A stretch of DNA of 64,000 nt, from positions 464,330 to 528,329 of the forward strand of contig NZ_WQOH01000004.1 in assembly GCF_018784445.1 (NCBI RefSeq). Direction: 5' to 3'. Below are positions 52,852 through 63,119 of the stretch, piece after piece (the stretch's first letter is position 1; every line of letters starts with the position of its first letter). The DNA is from Gemmiger formicilis (GTDB taxonomy: Bacteria; Bacillota; Clostridia; Oscillospirales; Ruminococcaceae). The position numbers were made by a program, and so were the translations under genes. Below the pieces are notes generated by a model. That model was not told the origin of the DNA, ran no database searches, and was given only the letters and a program-made list of their open reading frames with translations.

Positions 52852-54354
52852 ATGAAATACTGCTTTTACTACGATGAGTCTGAGCATAGCAGGGTCATCA
52901 ATCTCTCAACCGTTACTGGTGAGACATATTATGATGGTTTTCTGGCAGCTATTATCGGGTGGCGCAGCGATCACGAAACAGCTTTTGAACAGCGTTATCA
53001 TGCTTTTGAAGAAAAATACGCTGATAGGAAGAAAAAAGGAGAGCTGAAAAGCGGAACGATAAAGCCGAAGCAGTTAGTTCATGGATTTGCCTCTCTCAAC
53101 GAAGCAAATGTAAAGCTGCTTGGAGATTTCTTCTCCATCTTTGATGAGAACAGCTATATCTATCTGTTCTGTGCAAGCAAAATCGAATACGTTATCACCC
53201 AGATTTTCAAAGGCTATCGCAATAGCGTCTTCTTTGATATGGACGCTGCACGCTACTCAATAGTCAAAGCGATAGTTACATACCGACCCACAGAGGTAAT
53301 TGAAAGCCTGTATAAAAGTCCAGCGGAGTTTGTAGCTGCGTTAATGACATTCTTGACGAACCGGATTAGGCGTAACAAAGAAAACCGCGAATTGAAGGCG
53401 CAGGAAAGCACGGCATTTGAAGCCGTCCTTTATGTCCTGAATAACGTCGATGTTCCGCAGTCCCTCACTTGGGACTACCATTCGCAGTTTGTCGGGTTTG
53501 GAAATTTCCTGAGCAGCAAGGGCATTCTTGATTATTCAGTCTTGCTTGACAAGGAAGGTGAAGCAGGAGACGAAAGCAAAACTCTCATTGCCGCGAAAGA
53601 AGCCAGTTTGAAGAATTGCGAAGAGGCAGACTCGATAGACCACTTTGGAATTAGAATGGCTGATATGCTGGTAGGAATTATCGGCAAACTGATGAAATCG
53701 CTATACCATTCCTTGACACCGACGCAGGACAGTCCCCGCATTGCGAAGACTCTTCTTAGCAAAGAATGGTTCAGACTAACCGATGGGCAGTTACAGCTAT
53801 ACAAGCAGCTTTATCATATCGTGTTCGAGATCAACAATGATTGGTATAAGGTCTATGCCGGTAATTATTCAGATGACCTTGTTAGCTTTTTGGGACTGCT
53901 GGATTTCATGAATCATTTCAATTCATCTAAAGACAGCGAACAAGACTTTGATATGCAACCGGAGTATTGTAATAGCTGCATCTGCCAAAGACTTGAAACC
54001 CATTTTGAGCAGATGAAAAACAAGCTGCCTGTTGAGCCGGTGAAAGATCAAGAAAAGGATTTTTTTAGGAATCGACGCGGCGCAAAAGTTTATCACGATG
54101 TAGACAGACAACCCATTCTGGAACTCACCAAAGGAAAAAACGCCTTTGTAGTTCTTTCTGTCGGTATTGCAAAGGGCGGCATCCCATTAGTCACTGTTGA
54201 GGCATCGCCTGAAAATCTATGTTATAGGCTGCCTGTACAGTTGAACGAATGGGCAATGACGCTGGTTTCAATGGCAAATACAGGGGAAGATTTATTTCCT
54301 GCTGAGGTAATCTTCACAAAAGCTGAAAACCGCATCTATGCGGATATTATATAG
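52852..54354 (+). CDS. DUF3800-like protein embedded in the R-M operon
   Basis: 500 residues, RBS AGGAGGG. N-terminus YCFYYDESEHSRVINLSTVT and mid-protein SIDHFGIRMADMLVGIIGKL-MKS resemble the two conserved motifs of DUF3800 (DESG and ADLIAGA), a presumed RNase H-like fold. The C-terminal third is unfamiliar, with CNSCICQRLETHF. Sits between hsdS and hsdR, 16 bp from hsdR. Possibly an extra nuclease or a partner of the restriction complex; not a standard R-M subunit. Confidence 0.65.
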   Translation: MKYCFYYDESEHSRVINLSTVTGETYYDGFLAAIIGWRSDHETAFEQRYHAFEEKYADRKKKGELKSGTIKPKQLVHGFASLNEANVKLLGDFFSIFDENSYIYLFCASKIEYVITQIFKGYRNSVFFDMDAARYSIVKAIVTYRPTEVIESLYKSPAEFVAALMTFLTNRIRRNKENRELKAQESTAFEAVLYVLNNVDVPQSLTWDYHSQFVGFGNFLSSKGILDYSVLLDKEGEAGDESKTLIAAKEASLKNCEEADSIDHFGIRMADMLVGIIGKLMKSLYHSLTPTQDSPRIAKTLLSKEWFRLTDGQLQLYKQLYHIVFEINNDWYKVYAGNYSDDLVSFLGLLDFMNHFNSSKDSEQDFDMQPEYCNSCICQRLETHFEQMKNKLPVEPVKDQEKDFFRNRRGAKVYHDVDRQPILELTKGKNAFVVLSVGIAKGGIPLVTVEASPENLCYRLPVQLNEWAMTLVSMANTGEDLFPAEVIFTKAENRIYADII

Positions 54355-54370
54355 AGGGAGTTGAGTACAA

Positions 54371-57300
54371 ATGTCGGGCTATTTTACCGAATCAAATTAT
54401 GAGAATGCCGTCTTGCAGCTTCTCAATGAGGATCTTGGATATACCTATGTCTATGGACCGGACGTGGAGCGCGATTACCACTCTCCGCTTTATGAGGATG
54501 TCCTGCTGCCCTCTTTGCAGCGAATCAACAAAAACTTGCCAATGGATGCTCTGACGGAGGCAATCTATAAGCTCAAGAACTTTGAAACCGGAACGCTTTT
54601 GCAGAAGAACATGGTCTTTATGGACTACCTCCAAAACGGAGTCCCGGTAAAATACTATGACAAGGGTGAAGAACGCTCTACCCTTGTTTACCTTGTAGAC
54701 TTCAAAAATCCTGCCAGTAACGAGTTCACAGTTGCGAATCAATGGACTTTCATTGAGAACTCCGAAAAAAGACCAGATGTGATTCTCTTTGTCAATGGTC
54801 TCCCACTCGTCATTGTGGAGTTGAAGTCTCCGTCCCGCGAAGAAACCGATGCTTCCGCAGCATACCGCCAGCTCCGGAACTATATGTATGAGATCCCCTC
54901 TATGTTCATTTATAATGCGGTATGTGTCATGAGCGACTTGACCACTTCAAAGGCTGGTACAATCACGTCCGGCGAAGACCGCTTTATGGAGTGGAAAACA
55001 ACAGACGGCAGCTATGAGAATACGCAACACGCATCATTTGACACATTCTTTGTAGGACTGTTTGAGAAGACCCGCTTCCTTGACATCGTGAAAAACTTCA
55101 TCTGCTTTAATGTGGATGGACAGAATACTTTCAAGATACTCGCCGGGTATCATCAGTATTTTGCAGTCAAAAAGGCGATTGAGTCTACAAAACACGCAAC
55201 AGTGACGGACGGTAAGGGTGGCGTCTTCTGGCATACACAGGGCAGCGGAAAATCGTTGTCTATGGTCTTCTATGCTCATTATCTGCAAGAAGCGTTAGAA
55301 AGCCCCACTATCGTTGTCATTACCGACCGTAACGATCTGGACGACCAGCTTTACGGACAATTCGCCCGCTGCAAGGACTTCCTCCGGCAAACGCCGCAGC
55401 ACGCTGAGAGCCGCAAGAATCTGAAAGAACTGCTTGCAAACAGACAGGCAAACGGCATAATCTTCACGACCATGCAGAAGTTTGAAGAAAGCAACGAAGC
55501 TCTTTCGGAACGCCGGAACATTATCGTGATGGCTGATGAAGCGCATCGCGGGCAATATGGTCTCAATGAGAAGGTTGTGGTCAAGCAGAAGGACAACGGC
55601 GAAGTCGAGGCGAAAACCGTTATCGGCACTGCCCGCATTATAAGAGACACGCTTCCTAATGCGACCTACATTGGATTCACCGGAACACCGATCTCCACAA
55701 AAGACCGCAGTACACGAGAGGTCTTCGGTGATTACATCGACATCTATGATATGACTCAGGCAGTTGAAGATGGCGCGACCAGACCCGTCTACTACGAGAG
55801 CCGTGTGATTCACCTGAAACTCGACGAGAACACCCTCCATCTGATCGATAATGAGTATGACATTATGGCTGACAACGCCGATCCGTATGTCATTGAAAAG
55901 AGCAAAAAGGAACTTGGTCAGATGGAAGCAATCCTCGGTGCCGACCAGACGATCAATTCCTTGGTAAATGACATTCTTGATCATTACGAGAATTACCGTG
56001 AGAATATCCTAACCGGCAAGGCGATGATCGTTGCTTATTCGCGTCCCATAGCAATGAAGATTTATAAGCGCATTCTTGAGCTACGCCCAGCGTGGACGGA
56101 AAAGATTGCAGTGGTCATGACGCAAGGCAATAACGATCCCGAAGAATGGCGTGAGATTATCGGCAACAAAGCTCATAAGGACGATATGGCGCGGAAATTC
56201 AAAGACAATAACTCTCCGCTGAAAATCGCTATCGTCGTGGATATGTGGCTGACCGGCTTTGATGTTCCCTCCCTCGCTACGATGTATGTCTATAAGCCAA
56301 TGGCTGGACACAACCTGATGCAAGCTATCGCCCGCGTCAATCGTGTCTTCAAAGATAAAGAAGGCGGTTTGGTTGTTGATTACGTCGGTATTGCGGCTGC
56401 ACTGAAACAGGCAATGAACGACTATACTGCCAGAGACAAGAAGAACTATGGTGATACAGATGTAAGCAAGGCTGCATATCCGAAGTTCCTTGAAAAGCTC
56501 TCTATTTGCAGAGATTTGTTCCACGGATTCAGTTATGAGAAATTCATGACCGGAAGCGACCTCGACCGTGCAAAGCTTATCAGCGGCGGCGTGAACTTCA
56601 TACTCGGCAAGAGTGTTGCAGAGTACGATCTTCCCGACAATGAGAAGACACAGAATGTGTTTATCAAAGAAGCGCTACTTCTCAAGCAGGCACTTTCGCT
56701 GTGCAGCAGCTTGGTAGACGAGCAAACTCGCATGGAGGCGGCTTTCTTCGAGTCCGTAAGAACAATGACCGTGCGCTTGGTTTCAGGCGGTACCGGAAAG
56801 AAGTTTACGCTTCCGGAAGTAAATGAGCGCATTAACGAGCTATTGAAGCACAGCATCAAGAGCGAAGGCGTTATCAACCTCTTCTCCGATGTCCAGACTG
56901 AGTTTTCGTTGTTCGATCCGAAGTTCCTTGAAGAAGTGGCAAACATGAAGGAGAAGAATCTGGCAGTCGAACTTCTGAAAAAGCTGATTGCTGAACAAGT
57001 ATCTGTTTATCGTCGTACAAACATTGTCAAATCCGAGAAGTTCTCCGAAATCATTCAGAGCGCAATGAACCGCTATTTGAACGGAATGTTGACCAACGAG
57101 GAAGTCATTCAAGAATTACTCAAGCTGGCGAAAGACATTGCCGCTGCTGCCGCCGAGGGTGAAAAACTCGGATTGACAGCGGACGAGCTTGCTTTCTATG
57201 ATGCCCTCACAAAGCCGCAAGCAATCAAGGACTTTTACGAGCATGACGAGCTTATTGCTATCACGAAAGAACTGACAGATTTGCTTCGCAAAAACCAGAC

Positions 57301-57460
57301 AATAGACTGGCAAAAGAAAGAGAGCGCAAGAGCTGGAATGCGCCGCCTGGTCAAAAGGTTGCTGAAAAAACACAAATATCCGCCAGAGGGTATGGATGAT
57401 GCTGTCCAGACTGTCATGAGCCAGTGTGAGATGTGGACGGACAATGTAATGACCGCTTAA
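54371..57460 (+). CDS. hsdR: type I restriction subunit HsdR
   Basis: 1029 residues, RBS GGGAG. Nuclease motif PDVILFVNGLPLVIVELKS (about 135-153), Walker A HTQGSGKSLSMVF (about 288), Walker B VMADEAHRGQYG (about 387), helicase motif III IGFTGTPIS and later LTGFDVPSLATMYVYKPM. ATP-driven translocase and endonuclease. Appears intact. Confidence 0.97.
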   Translation: MSGYFTESNYENAVLQLLNEDLGYTYVYGPDVERDYHSPLYEDVLLPSLQRINKNLPMDALTEAIYKLKNFETGTLLQKNMVFMDYLQNGVPVKYYDKGEERSTLVYLVDFKNPASNEFTVANQWTFIENSEKRPDVILFVNGLPLVIVELKSPSREETDASAAYRQLRNYMYEIPSMFIYNAVCVMSDLTTSKAGTITSGEDRFMEWKTTDGSYENTQHASFDTFFVGLFEKTRFLDIVKNFICFNVDGQNTFKILAGYHQYFAVKKAIESTKHATVTDGKGGVFWHTQGSGKSLSMVFYAHYLQEALESPTIVVITDRNDLDDQLYGQFARCKDFLRQTPQHAESRKNLKELLANRQANGIIFTTMQKFEESNEALSERRNIIVMADEAHRGQYGLNEKVVVKQKDNGEVEAKTVIGTARIIRDTLPNATYIGFTGTPISTKDRSTREVFGDYIDIYDMTQAVEDGATRPVYYESRVIHLKLDENTLHLIDNEYDIMADNADPYVIEKSKKELGQMEAILGADQTINSLVNDILDHYENYRENILTGKAMIVAYSRPIAMKIYKRILELRPAWTEKIAVVMTQGNNDPEEWREIIGNKAHKDDMARKFKDNNSPLKIAIVVDMWLTGFDVPSLATMYVYKPMAGHNLMQAIARVNRVFKDKEGGLVVDYVGIAAALKQAMNDYTARDKKNYGDTDVSKAAYPKFLEKLSICRDLFHGFSYEKFMTGSDLDRAKLISGGVNFILGKSVAEYDLPDNEKTQNVFIKEALLLKQALSLCSSLVDEQTRMEAAFFESVRTMTVRLVSGGTGKKFTLPEVNERINELLKHSIKSEGVINLFSDVQTEFSLFDPKFLEEVANMKEKNLAVELLKKLIAEQVSVYRRTNIVKSEKFSEIIQSAMNRYLNGMLTNEEVIQELLKLAKDIAAAAAEGEKLGLTADELAFYDALTKPQAIKDFYEHDELIAITKELTDLLRKNQTIDWQKKESARAGMRRLVKRLLKKHKYPPEGMDDAVQTVMSQCEMWTDNVMTA

Positions 57461-57486
57461 CTCCCCCTACGAGAAAGGAGTAGATC

Positions 57487-58878
57487 ATGGGCAATTCAGT
57501 CATGTTGAATGGCATCGAATATGCCGGAGAACAGATTGCCTACAAAGACAGCACCTATGAGCTTGTGTCAAAGGTCGCTTACCTGATCGGCGTCCCGCTT
57601 CGTATTTTCCAAAATGAACACGAGCCGCCGAAGATAGAGATATACAACCGGCTTGAACAGGATAAAAATGCCCGTATCATTCGTAATCTATGTATCATCC
57701 GCACCGCCATTGAGCGCAACTACCGGAAAATAAATGACATCATGCGAATGGAGTATCGAGGGCTGCTTTCAATGCCAGAGATCATCCCGGCTTCCAGTAT
57801 GCAGCAGCTTTCAAATGACGGAATCAACTTTATCAAAAAGTCGAGTACAAAGCTCTGCCACCACATTATCGAGATCAACCGGCTGATTTCAGACCGCATT
57901 AACAACTGCAAAAGCCTCTTTCCAATCTGGATTAACTGGGCGTACATAAAAGAGCTGTTCATCATGCCAAACGGTTTGACAGAGGACGGAACGAAAGATG
58001 CTGCGGACATCTATTACGCAAGTCTCTCCTACTACCCCTATCAAATGTATATCAACTGGGTTCCAATGGACGAGGGTAATGTCCTCTATAATGATAAAAA
58101 GTTTGCTACCCTGCTTTATCAATGGCATTGCGACGCCTTCACGGAATACAGTAAAGTCTCCGATGCAGGGGATTTTGTAAAAAACAATATCTACGACTTC
58201 ATAGATGACAGTGAGAAAACCGTATTGGTAGTGGACTGCGAAAACTCCGATCCGTACAAGCTGTGCGCCACGCTCAAAAATCTTGATTATGAGGTCATGC
58301 AGAAAATTACGGCGATCATTCTCTTTGATGACGTACATACTGCTACGGCGTGGCGGATTCTTGAAAACTACACCCGCATCCCCGTTGAACATATCATGAT
58401 TGAGCGGATCAAGCAGAACAAATCACTGGTGGACATCAAACTCACCGCAAGAGCCTGTCAGGAACACTACCAGAAGCAAGTGGATTCCTTCGTCATCGTC
58501 TCAAGTGATTCCGACTACTGGGGACTGATTTCTTCCTTGCCGGACGCCAGATTTCTTGTCATGATTGAGCGGGAAAAATGCGGACCGGATATGAAGGCGG
58601 CACTTGCAGAATCCGGGATATTCTACTGCTATCTGGATGACTTCTACTCCGGCAACAGCGAGGACATCAAGAAAAACGCACTGTTCAAGGAGATGTACCG
58701 CTGGATTGACAACTCCGTTCACCTGAATGTCAACGATATGTTTGATGCAGCTCTGCGAAACACGAGGATCGAAATGTCTCCCGCAGAGCGGCGGCAGTTC
58801 TATGAGAAGCACATCAGGCACATGACGCTGACCATCGACGAGAACGGAAACGTCAGCATTGAACTGAAACGCGGATAG
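57487..58878 (+). CDS. NYN-domain protein
   Basis: 463 residues, RBS AAAGGAG. C-terminal NYN/PIN-like RNase domain: VLVVDCENSDPYKLCATL (Asp about 249), AIILFDDVHTATAWRI, and VDSFVIVSSDSDYWGLIS (Asp about 341 and 343). The N-terminal 230 residues are helical (LCIIRTAIERNYRKINDIMR) and unfamiliar. Likely metal-dependent RNase. 26 bp after hsdR, so part of the same operon or island. Confidence 0.75.
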   Translation: MGNSVMLNGIEYAGEQIAYKDSTYELVSKVAYLIGVPLRIFQNEHEPPKIEIYNRLEQDKNARIIRNLCIIRTAIERNYRKINDIMRMEYRGLLSMPEIIPASSMQQLSNDGINFIKKSSTKLCHHIIEINRLISDRINNCKSLFPIWINWAYIKELFIMPNGLTEDGTKDAADIYYASLSYYPYQMYINWVPMDEGNVLYNDKKFATLLYQWHCDAFTEYSKVSDAGDFVKNNIYDFIDDSEKTVLVVDCENSDPYKLCATLKNLDYEVMQKITAIILFDDVHTATAWRILENYTRIPVEHIMIERIKQNKSLVDIKLTARACQEHYQKQVDSFVIVSSDSDYWGLISSLPDARFLVMIEREKCGPDMKAALAESGIFYCYLDDFYSGNSEDIKKNALFKEMYRWIDNSVHLNVNDMFDAALRNTRIEMSPAERRQFYEKHIRHMTLTIDENGNVSIELKRG

Positions 58879-58907
58879 CCTTGGTTTCTATTCCGGGAGG
58901 AATGTGG

Positions 58908-60956
58908 ATGGACAACAGATTCTATTTTGGATTCAATACATCGGAGGAACGGAAAAAGCGCAGAAAAGCAGAGCTGTACTCCATGAGTGAGCAAGTCAGC
59001 ACCTTCTTTTGGGATGAAGCCCCGCAGCATGGATTGGAAATGCGTGAAGGGCAGCAGGATATGTCCTTTGAGATTGTGGACGCCCTCATAAATGATCAGC
59101 ATTTTGCGATTGAAGCTGGCGTGGGCATTGGCAAGTCCTTTGGCTATCTTGTGCCGGTGCTGCTGTACAGCAAACGCATGAACAAGCCGGTTATCATCGC
59201 AACCTCGACCATTGCGCTTCAAGAACAGCTCTGGCGCGATGTCCACGCGGTAATGCCCCTTCTTGGGCTGAACAGAGATGTAATCCTCGCAAAAGGACAG
59301 ACCCATTATCTCTGCAACAAACGCGCAGATGAGTATATGTGTGACCCGAAAGCAGACCCACCGGACGCGATCAAAGAAGGAATCAAGCAAGGGTATGAGG
59401 AACGCAAGGATTTCCCGGAGGTTTTGCCGCAAGGAGTCTGGGACAAGGTAAACGTGCAGCGGTTCAGCATGAAGAATTGTGGCTCCTGTGAAAAGAAGTG
59501 CAAGTATTACAAGATCCGCGCAGCATTAAAGTTTACGGATGGAGTGGTACTGTGCAATCAGGATTTTTTAACCCAGCATCTCATGAAACTCTGGCGCGGT
59601 CAGGAAGGGCTGATTAACGCCGCCGCTGATCTGCTTGTCGTGGATGAAGCACACAACTTGGATGATAAGGTGCGGAGTGCCACAACGGAGCGTTTCGGGC
59701 AAGGTATGCTCTTTGGAATGATTAAGAGCGCATTCTATGAGCTGCGATCCTTTGACCAGAGCAGTGTGTCAGGTGAAAAGCGAGAGGCAGAGAGCGCAAT
59801 CATCGCCTTCTATAACTGCCTGAAAGCACAAGTCCAAAAGCAGATCAACGAGGCAGAACAGGATATGCGCTACGCTGACCGCTTTTTCTTTGACCAAAAC
59901 GGCAGTGCGGTTGAGCTGCTTACTGAAATGAACGCCGCCATACACAACCTTTCGTCCAGCATTCAGATTTATTCCAGCATGGATTTCAGAAACAACCGTT
60001 CCTTTGCTGCCTCTGATGATCTGGATGCCGTCAGCGAATCCCTTTCGGAGCTTCTTGACCAGATAGACGATATGCTGATCTGGATCGAGCAGCACGGCAG
60101 CAACGCGGAACTCGTCTATTGCCCTAAAAACACGAGGGAAATTGTGAGCCGCCTATACTTCAATGGTGATGAAAGAACCATCTTGACCTCTGCCACGCTG
60201 ACGAACGCCACGAGCGGGTCTCTGGAAGAACAGTATTCTTACTTTATCAGCAATACCGGCTTTCCCGCTGGTGATCGCGGCTGCTTATCCGAGCCAAAGC
60301 CTTCCCCATATCCATACGATGAACACGCCATGATCTACTATTGCGACGATCTCCCGCACCCGACCAGAGAACATGAAGCCTTCATTGAAAAGGGTGTGGA
60401 GCGGCTGCTTGAGATCCTGAGCATTTCCAATGGAAAGGCACTCGTGCTGTTTACGGCAAAGACCGACATGGAAGAGGTCTACTCCATTCTCAGTGAGAAA
60501 AATCTTCCGTACAAAATCTTGATGCAGCAGCCGGGATCGTCGCAGGACAAGGTGCTGAATGAGTTTAAGGAAGATACGAACTCCGTGCTTCTGGGGACGG
60601 GCGCATATTGGGAAGGCATCAGCATTGAAGGGAAAAGCCTTTCCAATGTCATCATTTTCCGGCTTCCGTTTCCTGTCCCCGATCCAATTATCGAGTATAA
60701 GTGTTCCATTGCTAAGGATGCTCTGATGGATGTTCGCGTTCCCGAAATGATTATCAAGCTCAAGCAGGGCATCGGACGATTGATCCGTAATTTCACAGAC
60801 ACAGGCATTGTCTGCATCATCGACCGAAGACTGCGGGACGAGCCGCCGGAACGCTATCATGACATCACATGGGACTCCCTGCCCATCAAAAATCGGACAA
60901 GCAGTTTGGACGAACTTAGGAAGTTTTACGAAGGTCTGCCCTCAGCCAAGGAATGA
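58908..60956 (+). CDS. DinG-like XPD-family helicase
   Basis: 682 residues from ATG at 58908 (GGGAGG eight bases upstream). Walker A EAGVGIGKSFGYLV (about 69-77), DEAH box VVDEAHNLD (about 245), Fe-S Cys cluster including KNCGSCEKKCKYYKI, and ILTSATLTNATSGSLEE; VIIFRLPFPVPDPIIEYK and GIGRLIRN in the second domain. A 5'-3' DNA helicase for repair or defence. Follows the NYN gene. Confidence 0.92.
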   Translation: MDNRFYFGFNTSEERKKRRKAELYSMSEQVSTFFWDEAPQHGLEMREGQQDMSFEIVDALINDQHFAIEAGVGIGKSFGYLVPVLLYSKRMNKPVIIATSTIALQEQLWRDVHAVMPLLGLNRDVILAKGQTHYLCNKRADEYMCDPKADPPDAIKEGIKQGYEERKDFPEVLPQGVWDKVNVQRFSMKNCGSCEKKCKYYKIRAALKFTDGVVLCNQDFLTQHLMKLWRGQEGLINAAADLLVVDEAHNLDDKVRSATTERFGQGMLFGMIKSAFYELRSFDQSSVSGEKREAESAIIAFYNCLKAQVQKQINEAEQDMRYADRFFFDQNGSAVELLTEMNAAIHNLSSSIQIYSSMDFRNNRSFAASDDLDAVSESLSELLDQIDDMLIWIEQHGSNAELVYCPKNTREIVSRLYFNGDERTILTSATLTNATSGSLEEQYSYFISNTGFPAGDRGCLSEPKPSPYPYDEHAMIYYCDDLPHPTREHEAFIEKGVERLLEILSISNGKALVLFTAKTDMEEVYSILSEKNLPYKILMQQPGSSQDKVLNEFKEDTNSVLLGTGAYWEGISIEGKSLSNVIIFRLPFPVPDPIIEYKCSIAKDALMDVRVPEMIIKLKQGIGRLIRNFTDTGIVCIIDRRLRDEPPERYHDITWDSLPIKNRTSSLDELRKFYEGLPSAKE

Positions 60957-61031
60957 TGATACAAACGGCAGTCTCTTCGGAAACATAGAGCAGCCCCCAA
61001 AAAAACGACAATCAGAAAACGGAGGTGTATC

Positions 61032-61643
61032 ATGTTGTACAATGAAAATCTGCACGAAGAAGAACGACATCTGATCCAGCAGATTGCCGAGCAAACAGAG
61101 AGAGGTAAAATCGGCTGGGAACTGACGGAGTATAATCCGCTGTCATTTCTGAATGAGGACAAGATAGACAAAAACCCAGCAGTAATCTGTCAGTCCTTCT
61201 CCTTTGAAGCGATCATCGGCGGCTCCCGTTTCGAGCTTGATGTCATGGAGAATATTGATGTGCCGTCCGGTATGGGAGACTACACCATAACCTTGACGCG
61301 GGATGAAACCGAAAATTATCTTAAAATTGAGGATGCACTTTCCTTTGACTGTGACCGCTATGAATGCACACCGGAGGAAGTGGCAGAGCGATTTGCGGAC
61401 AGCCCCATTGTCCGCCTCTGCAACGCCATCATTCCCGCCACGCTTGGGCAGGAGGATTTAGAAGAGGTCTTCACATGGGCAAGGTTTTTCAATGAGACTG
61501 GCATTTCTGCAAAGCTGATGAATCATCCTCTGACCAAGCTCTGTGAAAAGCTGTTCGACGAACACCGTCTGATGGACTTCCATCGCTGCGTCTTGGATGT
61601 GGACTATCGAAAGCAGCTCCTAAATGAACTGGCTCATAACTAA
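61032..61643 (+). CDS. hypothetical protein
   Basis: 203 residues, RBS GGAGG. HLIQQIAEQTERGKIGWELT-EYNPLSFL, a beta-rich middle (SFEAIIGGSRFELDVMENID) and helical C-terminus (CEKLFDEHRLMDFHRCVLDV). No family recognised. Downstream of the helicase on the same strand. Confidence 0.6.
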   Translation: MLYNENLHEEERHLIQQIAEQTERGKIGWELTEYNPLSFLNEDKIDKNPAVICQSFSFEAIIGGSRFELDVMENIDVPSGMGDYTITLTRDETENYLKIEDALSFDCDRYECTPEEVAERFADSPIVRLCNAIIPATLGQEDLEEVFTWARFFNETGISAKLMNHPLTKLCEKLFDEHRLMDFHRCVLDVDYRKQLLNELAHN

Positions 61644-61652
61644 GACACGGAA

Positions 61653-61696
61653 AAACGCCCCCGACACTGTGCCAGACGCACAGTGCCGGGGGCGTT
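61653..61696. terminator. strong hairpin between convergent genes
   Basis: ACGCCCCCGACACTGTGC pairs with GCACAGTGCCGGGGGCGT (one mismatch/bulge) and the left side has A5, giving a U-run for the leftward SLOG gene. Also can stop rightward transcripts weakly. 61697-61919 contains no gene that I can support. Confidence 0.75.
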
Positions 61697-61919
61697 CCCG
61701 TTTCCAGCGATTTATTTTCCTCTCGGCAAGGTACTGTTCATAAGGTGACACTTTCCGTTTTGTGAAGCCGTGAAAATCCGATGTGTTCCGTGGAGATGTT
61801 CACTGGGCAGCATACGCCGTACACGTTTCCAATAATCACCAAGTAGTGCAATGTGTATTCACTATCGGGAAATACTTCACGGTTTTCGCAACGCTTGATT
61901 CAGAAGTGGGATTTTTGCC

Positions 61920-62495
61920 TTATTCCCGCGTGACATCAAGGGAAACCGGATTGATAACGATGATAGATTTGCCCTTTTTGTGGGCATATCTCACGGTGTT
62001 CCCGGTACCGCTGGGGCATCCATTCCATACTGCGAGAATATAATCGGCGTGATCTACCATGTACCGATTTCTCTTGTCCATGCAGTCCGGCGTGTACTCC
62101 CGTTGCAGCATGGTCTCCTTGTCACACTTTGCCGCGATATTATAATACCGTTCCCGTGAAGCCACAGACCATTTGATCGCTTGTGTCTCACAAGGGATTG
62201 CACTTTCCAGAGTAATGTGAGGGTATTTTGATTTCAAATCGAGTACAATTTCCGCAGCGTACATATCGACGCCAAGAGCCATGCCGGTAATAAAATGCGT
62301 GACGCCCTCGTTCTCGATGAGTGCTACAATCTGATCCCGCATAACAGATTTCAAAGAAGTACAACGCTTATCGGATTCATCAAAGCCGAACGGAAGACTC
62401 TGCGGTCTATGACCGGTAAACGCACAAGTCTTGCCTTGAACGGATTGCTTTTCAGCTTTTTGAGCAGACTTTCTAAACTCAATAATGCGCGACAT
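61920..62495 (-). CDS. SLOG-family protein (DUF1273-like)
   Basis: 191 residues. CAFTGHRPQSLPFGFDESD is the nucleotide-binding start of the DUF1273/YpsA SLOG family, GVTHFITGMALGVDMYAAEI and YILAVWNGCPSGTGNTVRYA the rest of the pocket. It may bind a nucleotide or NAD derivative; some SLOG proteins act in defence. Driven by the promoter at 62532-62560. Confidence 0.85.
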   Translation of the reverse strand: MSRIIEFRKSAQKAEKQSVQGKTCAFTGHRPQSLPFGFDESDKRCTSLKSVMRDQIVALIENEGVTHFITGMALGVDMYAAEIVLDLKSKYPHITLESAIPCETQAIKWSVASRERYYNIAAKCDKETMLQREYTPDCMDKRNRYMVDHADYILAVWNGCPSGTGNTVRYAHKKGKSIIVINPVSLDVTRE

Positions 62496-62531
62496 GACAC
62501 CCCTTCTTTCACTCTTTTGGTAGGTAACTCC

Positions 62532-62560
62532 ATTCTATCACCCTCATCACGGACAGTCAA
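62532..62560 (-). promoter_or_regulatory. promoter of the SLOG gene
   Basis: Minus-strand TTGACT (complement of 62555-62560), 17 bp, TAGAAT (complement of 62532-62537), 37 bp before the start codon. Confidence 0.75.
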
Positions 62561-62646
62561 CGCATTGTCGTTAGTAAAATCAACGACGGCGTACCGTGGA
62601 TAATGACACCGCCGTTAGGTACACTAAATGCAAAGGTGGTGAGGCT

Positions 62647-62976
62647 ATGCGAGAGAAGAAGGACATCAATATTGAAATCGGCGGCAATATTCAAGTGGCA
62701 AGAGAACAGGCGGGCTATACGCAGGACACGCTCTCAGAAATGCTTGGCATGACGCCGAATCACCTGAGCGCTATTGAGCGTGGTGCTTCCGGTATTTCTC
62801 TTGAAGCCTTGCAGCGTCTTTGCCGTTTGCTGGGCGTCAGTGCGGACCGAATTATCTTTGGGACCGATGAGCCAGAAGCGGAAGCCCTTGCGCTTGCCAG
62901 ACGTATTTCGGATATAAAGCCGGAATACCGGCAACAGGTTCAAGAGCTGCTGTCCGCTATTTTGAATATGTCATAA
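62647..62976 (+). CDS. XRE-family regulator
   Basis: 109 residues from ATG at 62647. IQVAREQAGYTQDTLSEMLG-MTPNHLSAIERGASGISLEA is a classic HTH_3; the tail (ARRISDIKPEYRQQVQELLS) dimerises. Divergent from the SLOG gene and probably controls it. Confidence 0.9.
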   Translation: MREKKDINIEIGGNIQVAREQAGYTQDTLSEMLGMTPNHLSAIERGASGISLEALQRLCRLLGVSADRIIFGTDEPEAEALALARRISDIKPEYRQQVQELLSAILNMS

Positions 62977-62982
62977 AAAAAG

Positions 62983-63024
62983 AGCCTCTGCCGACACCCA
63001 AAACGGGCATCGACAGAGGCTTTT
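62983..63024 (+). terminator. intrinsic terminator of XRE gene
   Basis: AGCCTCTG (62983-62990) pairs with CAGAGGCT (63014-63021) followed by TTT. Lies 7 bp after the stop codon. Confidence 0.75.
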
Positions 63025-63119
63025 GGTTCGTTTTCCGGGCATTCAAACAAGTGCCGAAATCGACACTTATTCTCGCTCTATTGCTGGAACTGTGCGGGGA
63101 ATATAATCACACTGGGCGG

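Noticed and set aside
61783-62043. Small plus-strand gene overlapping the SLOG gene 3' end
   Set aside because: No ribosome site and the second half is antisense to the SLOG coding region.
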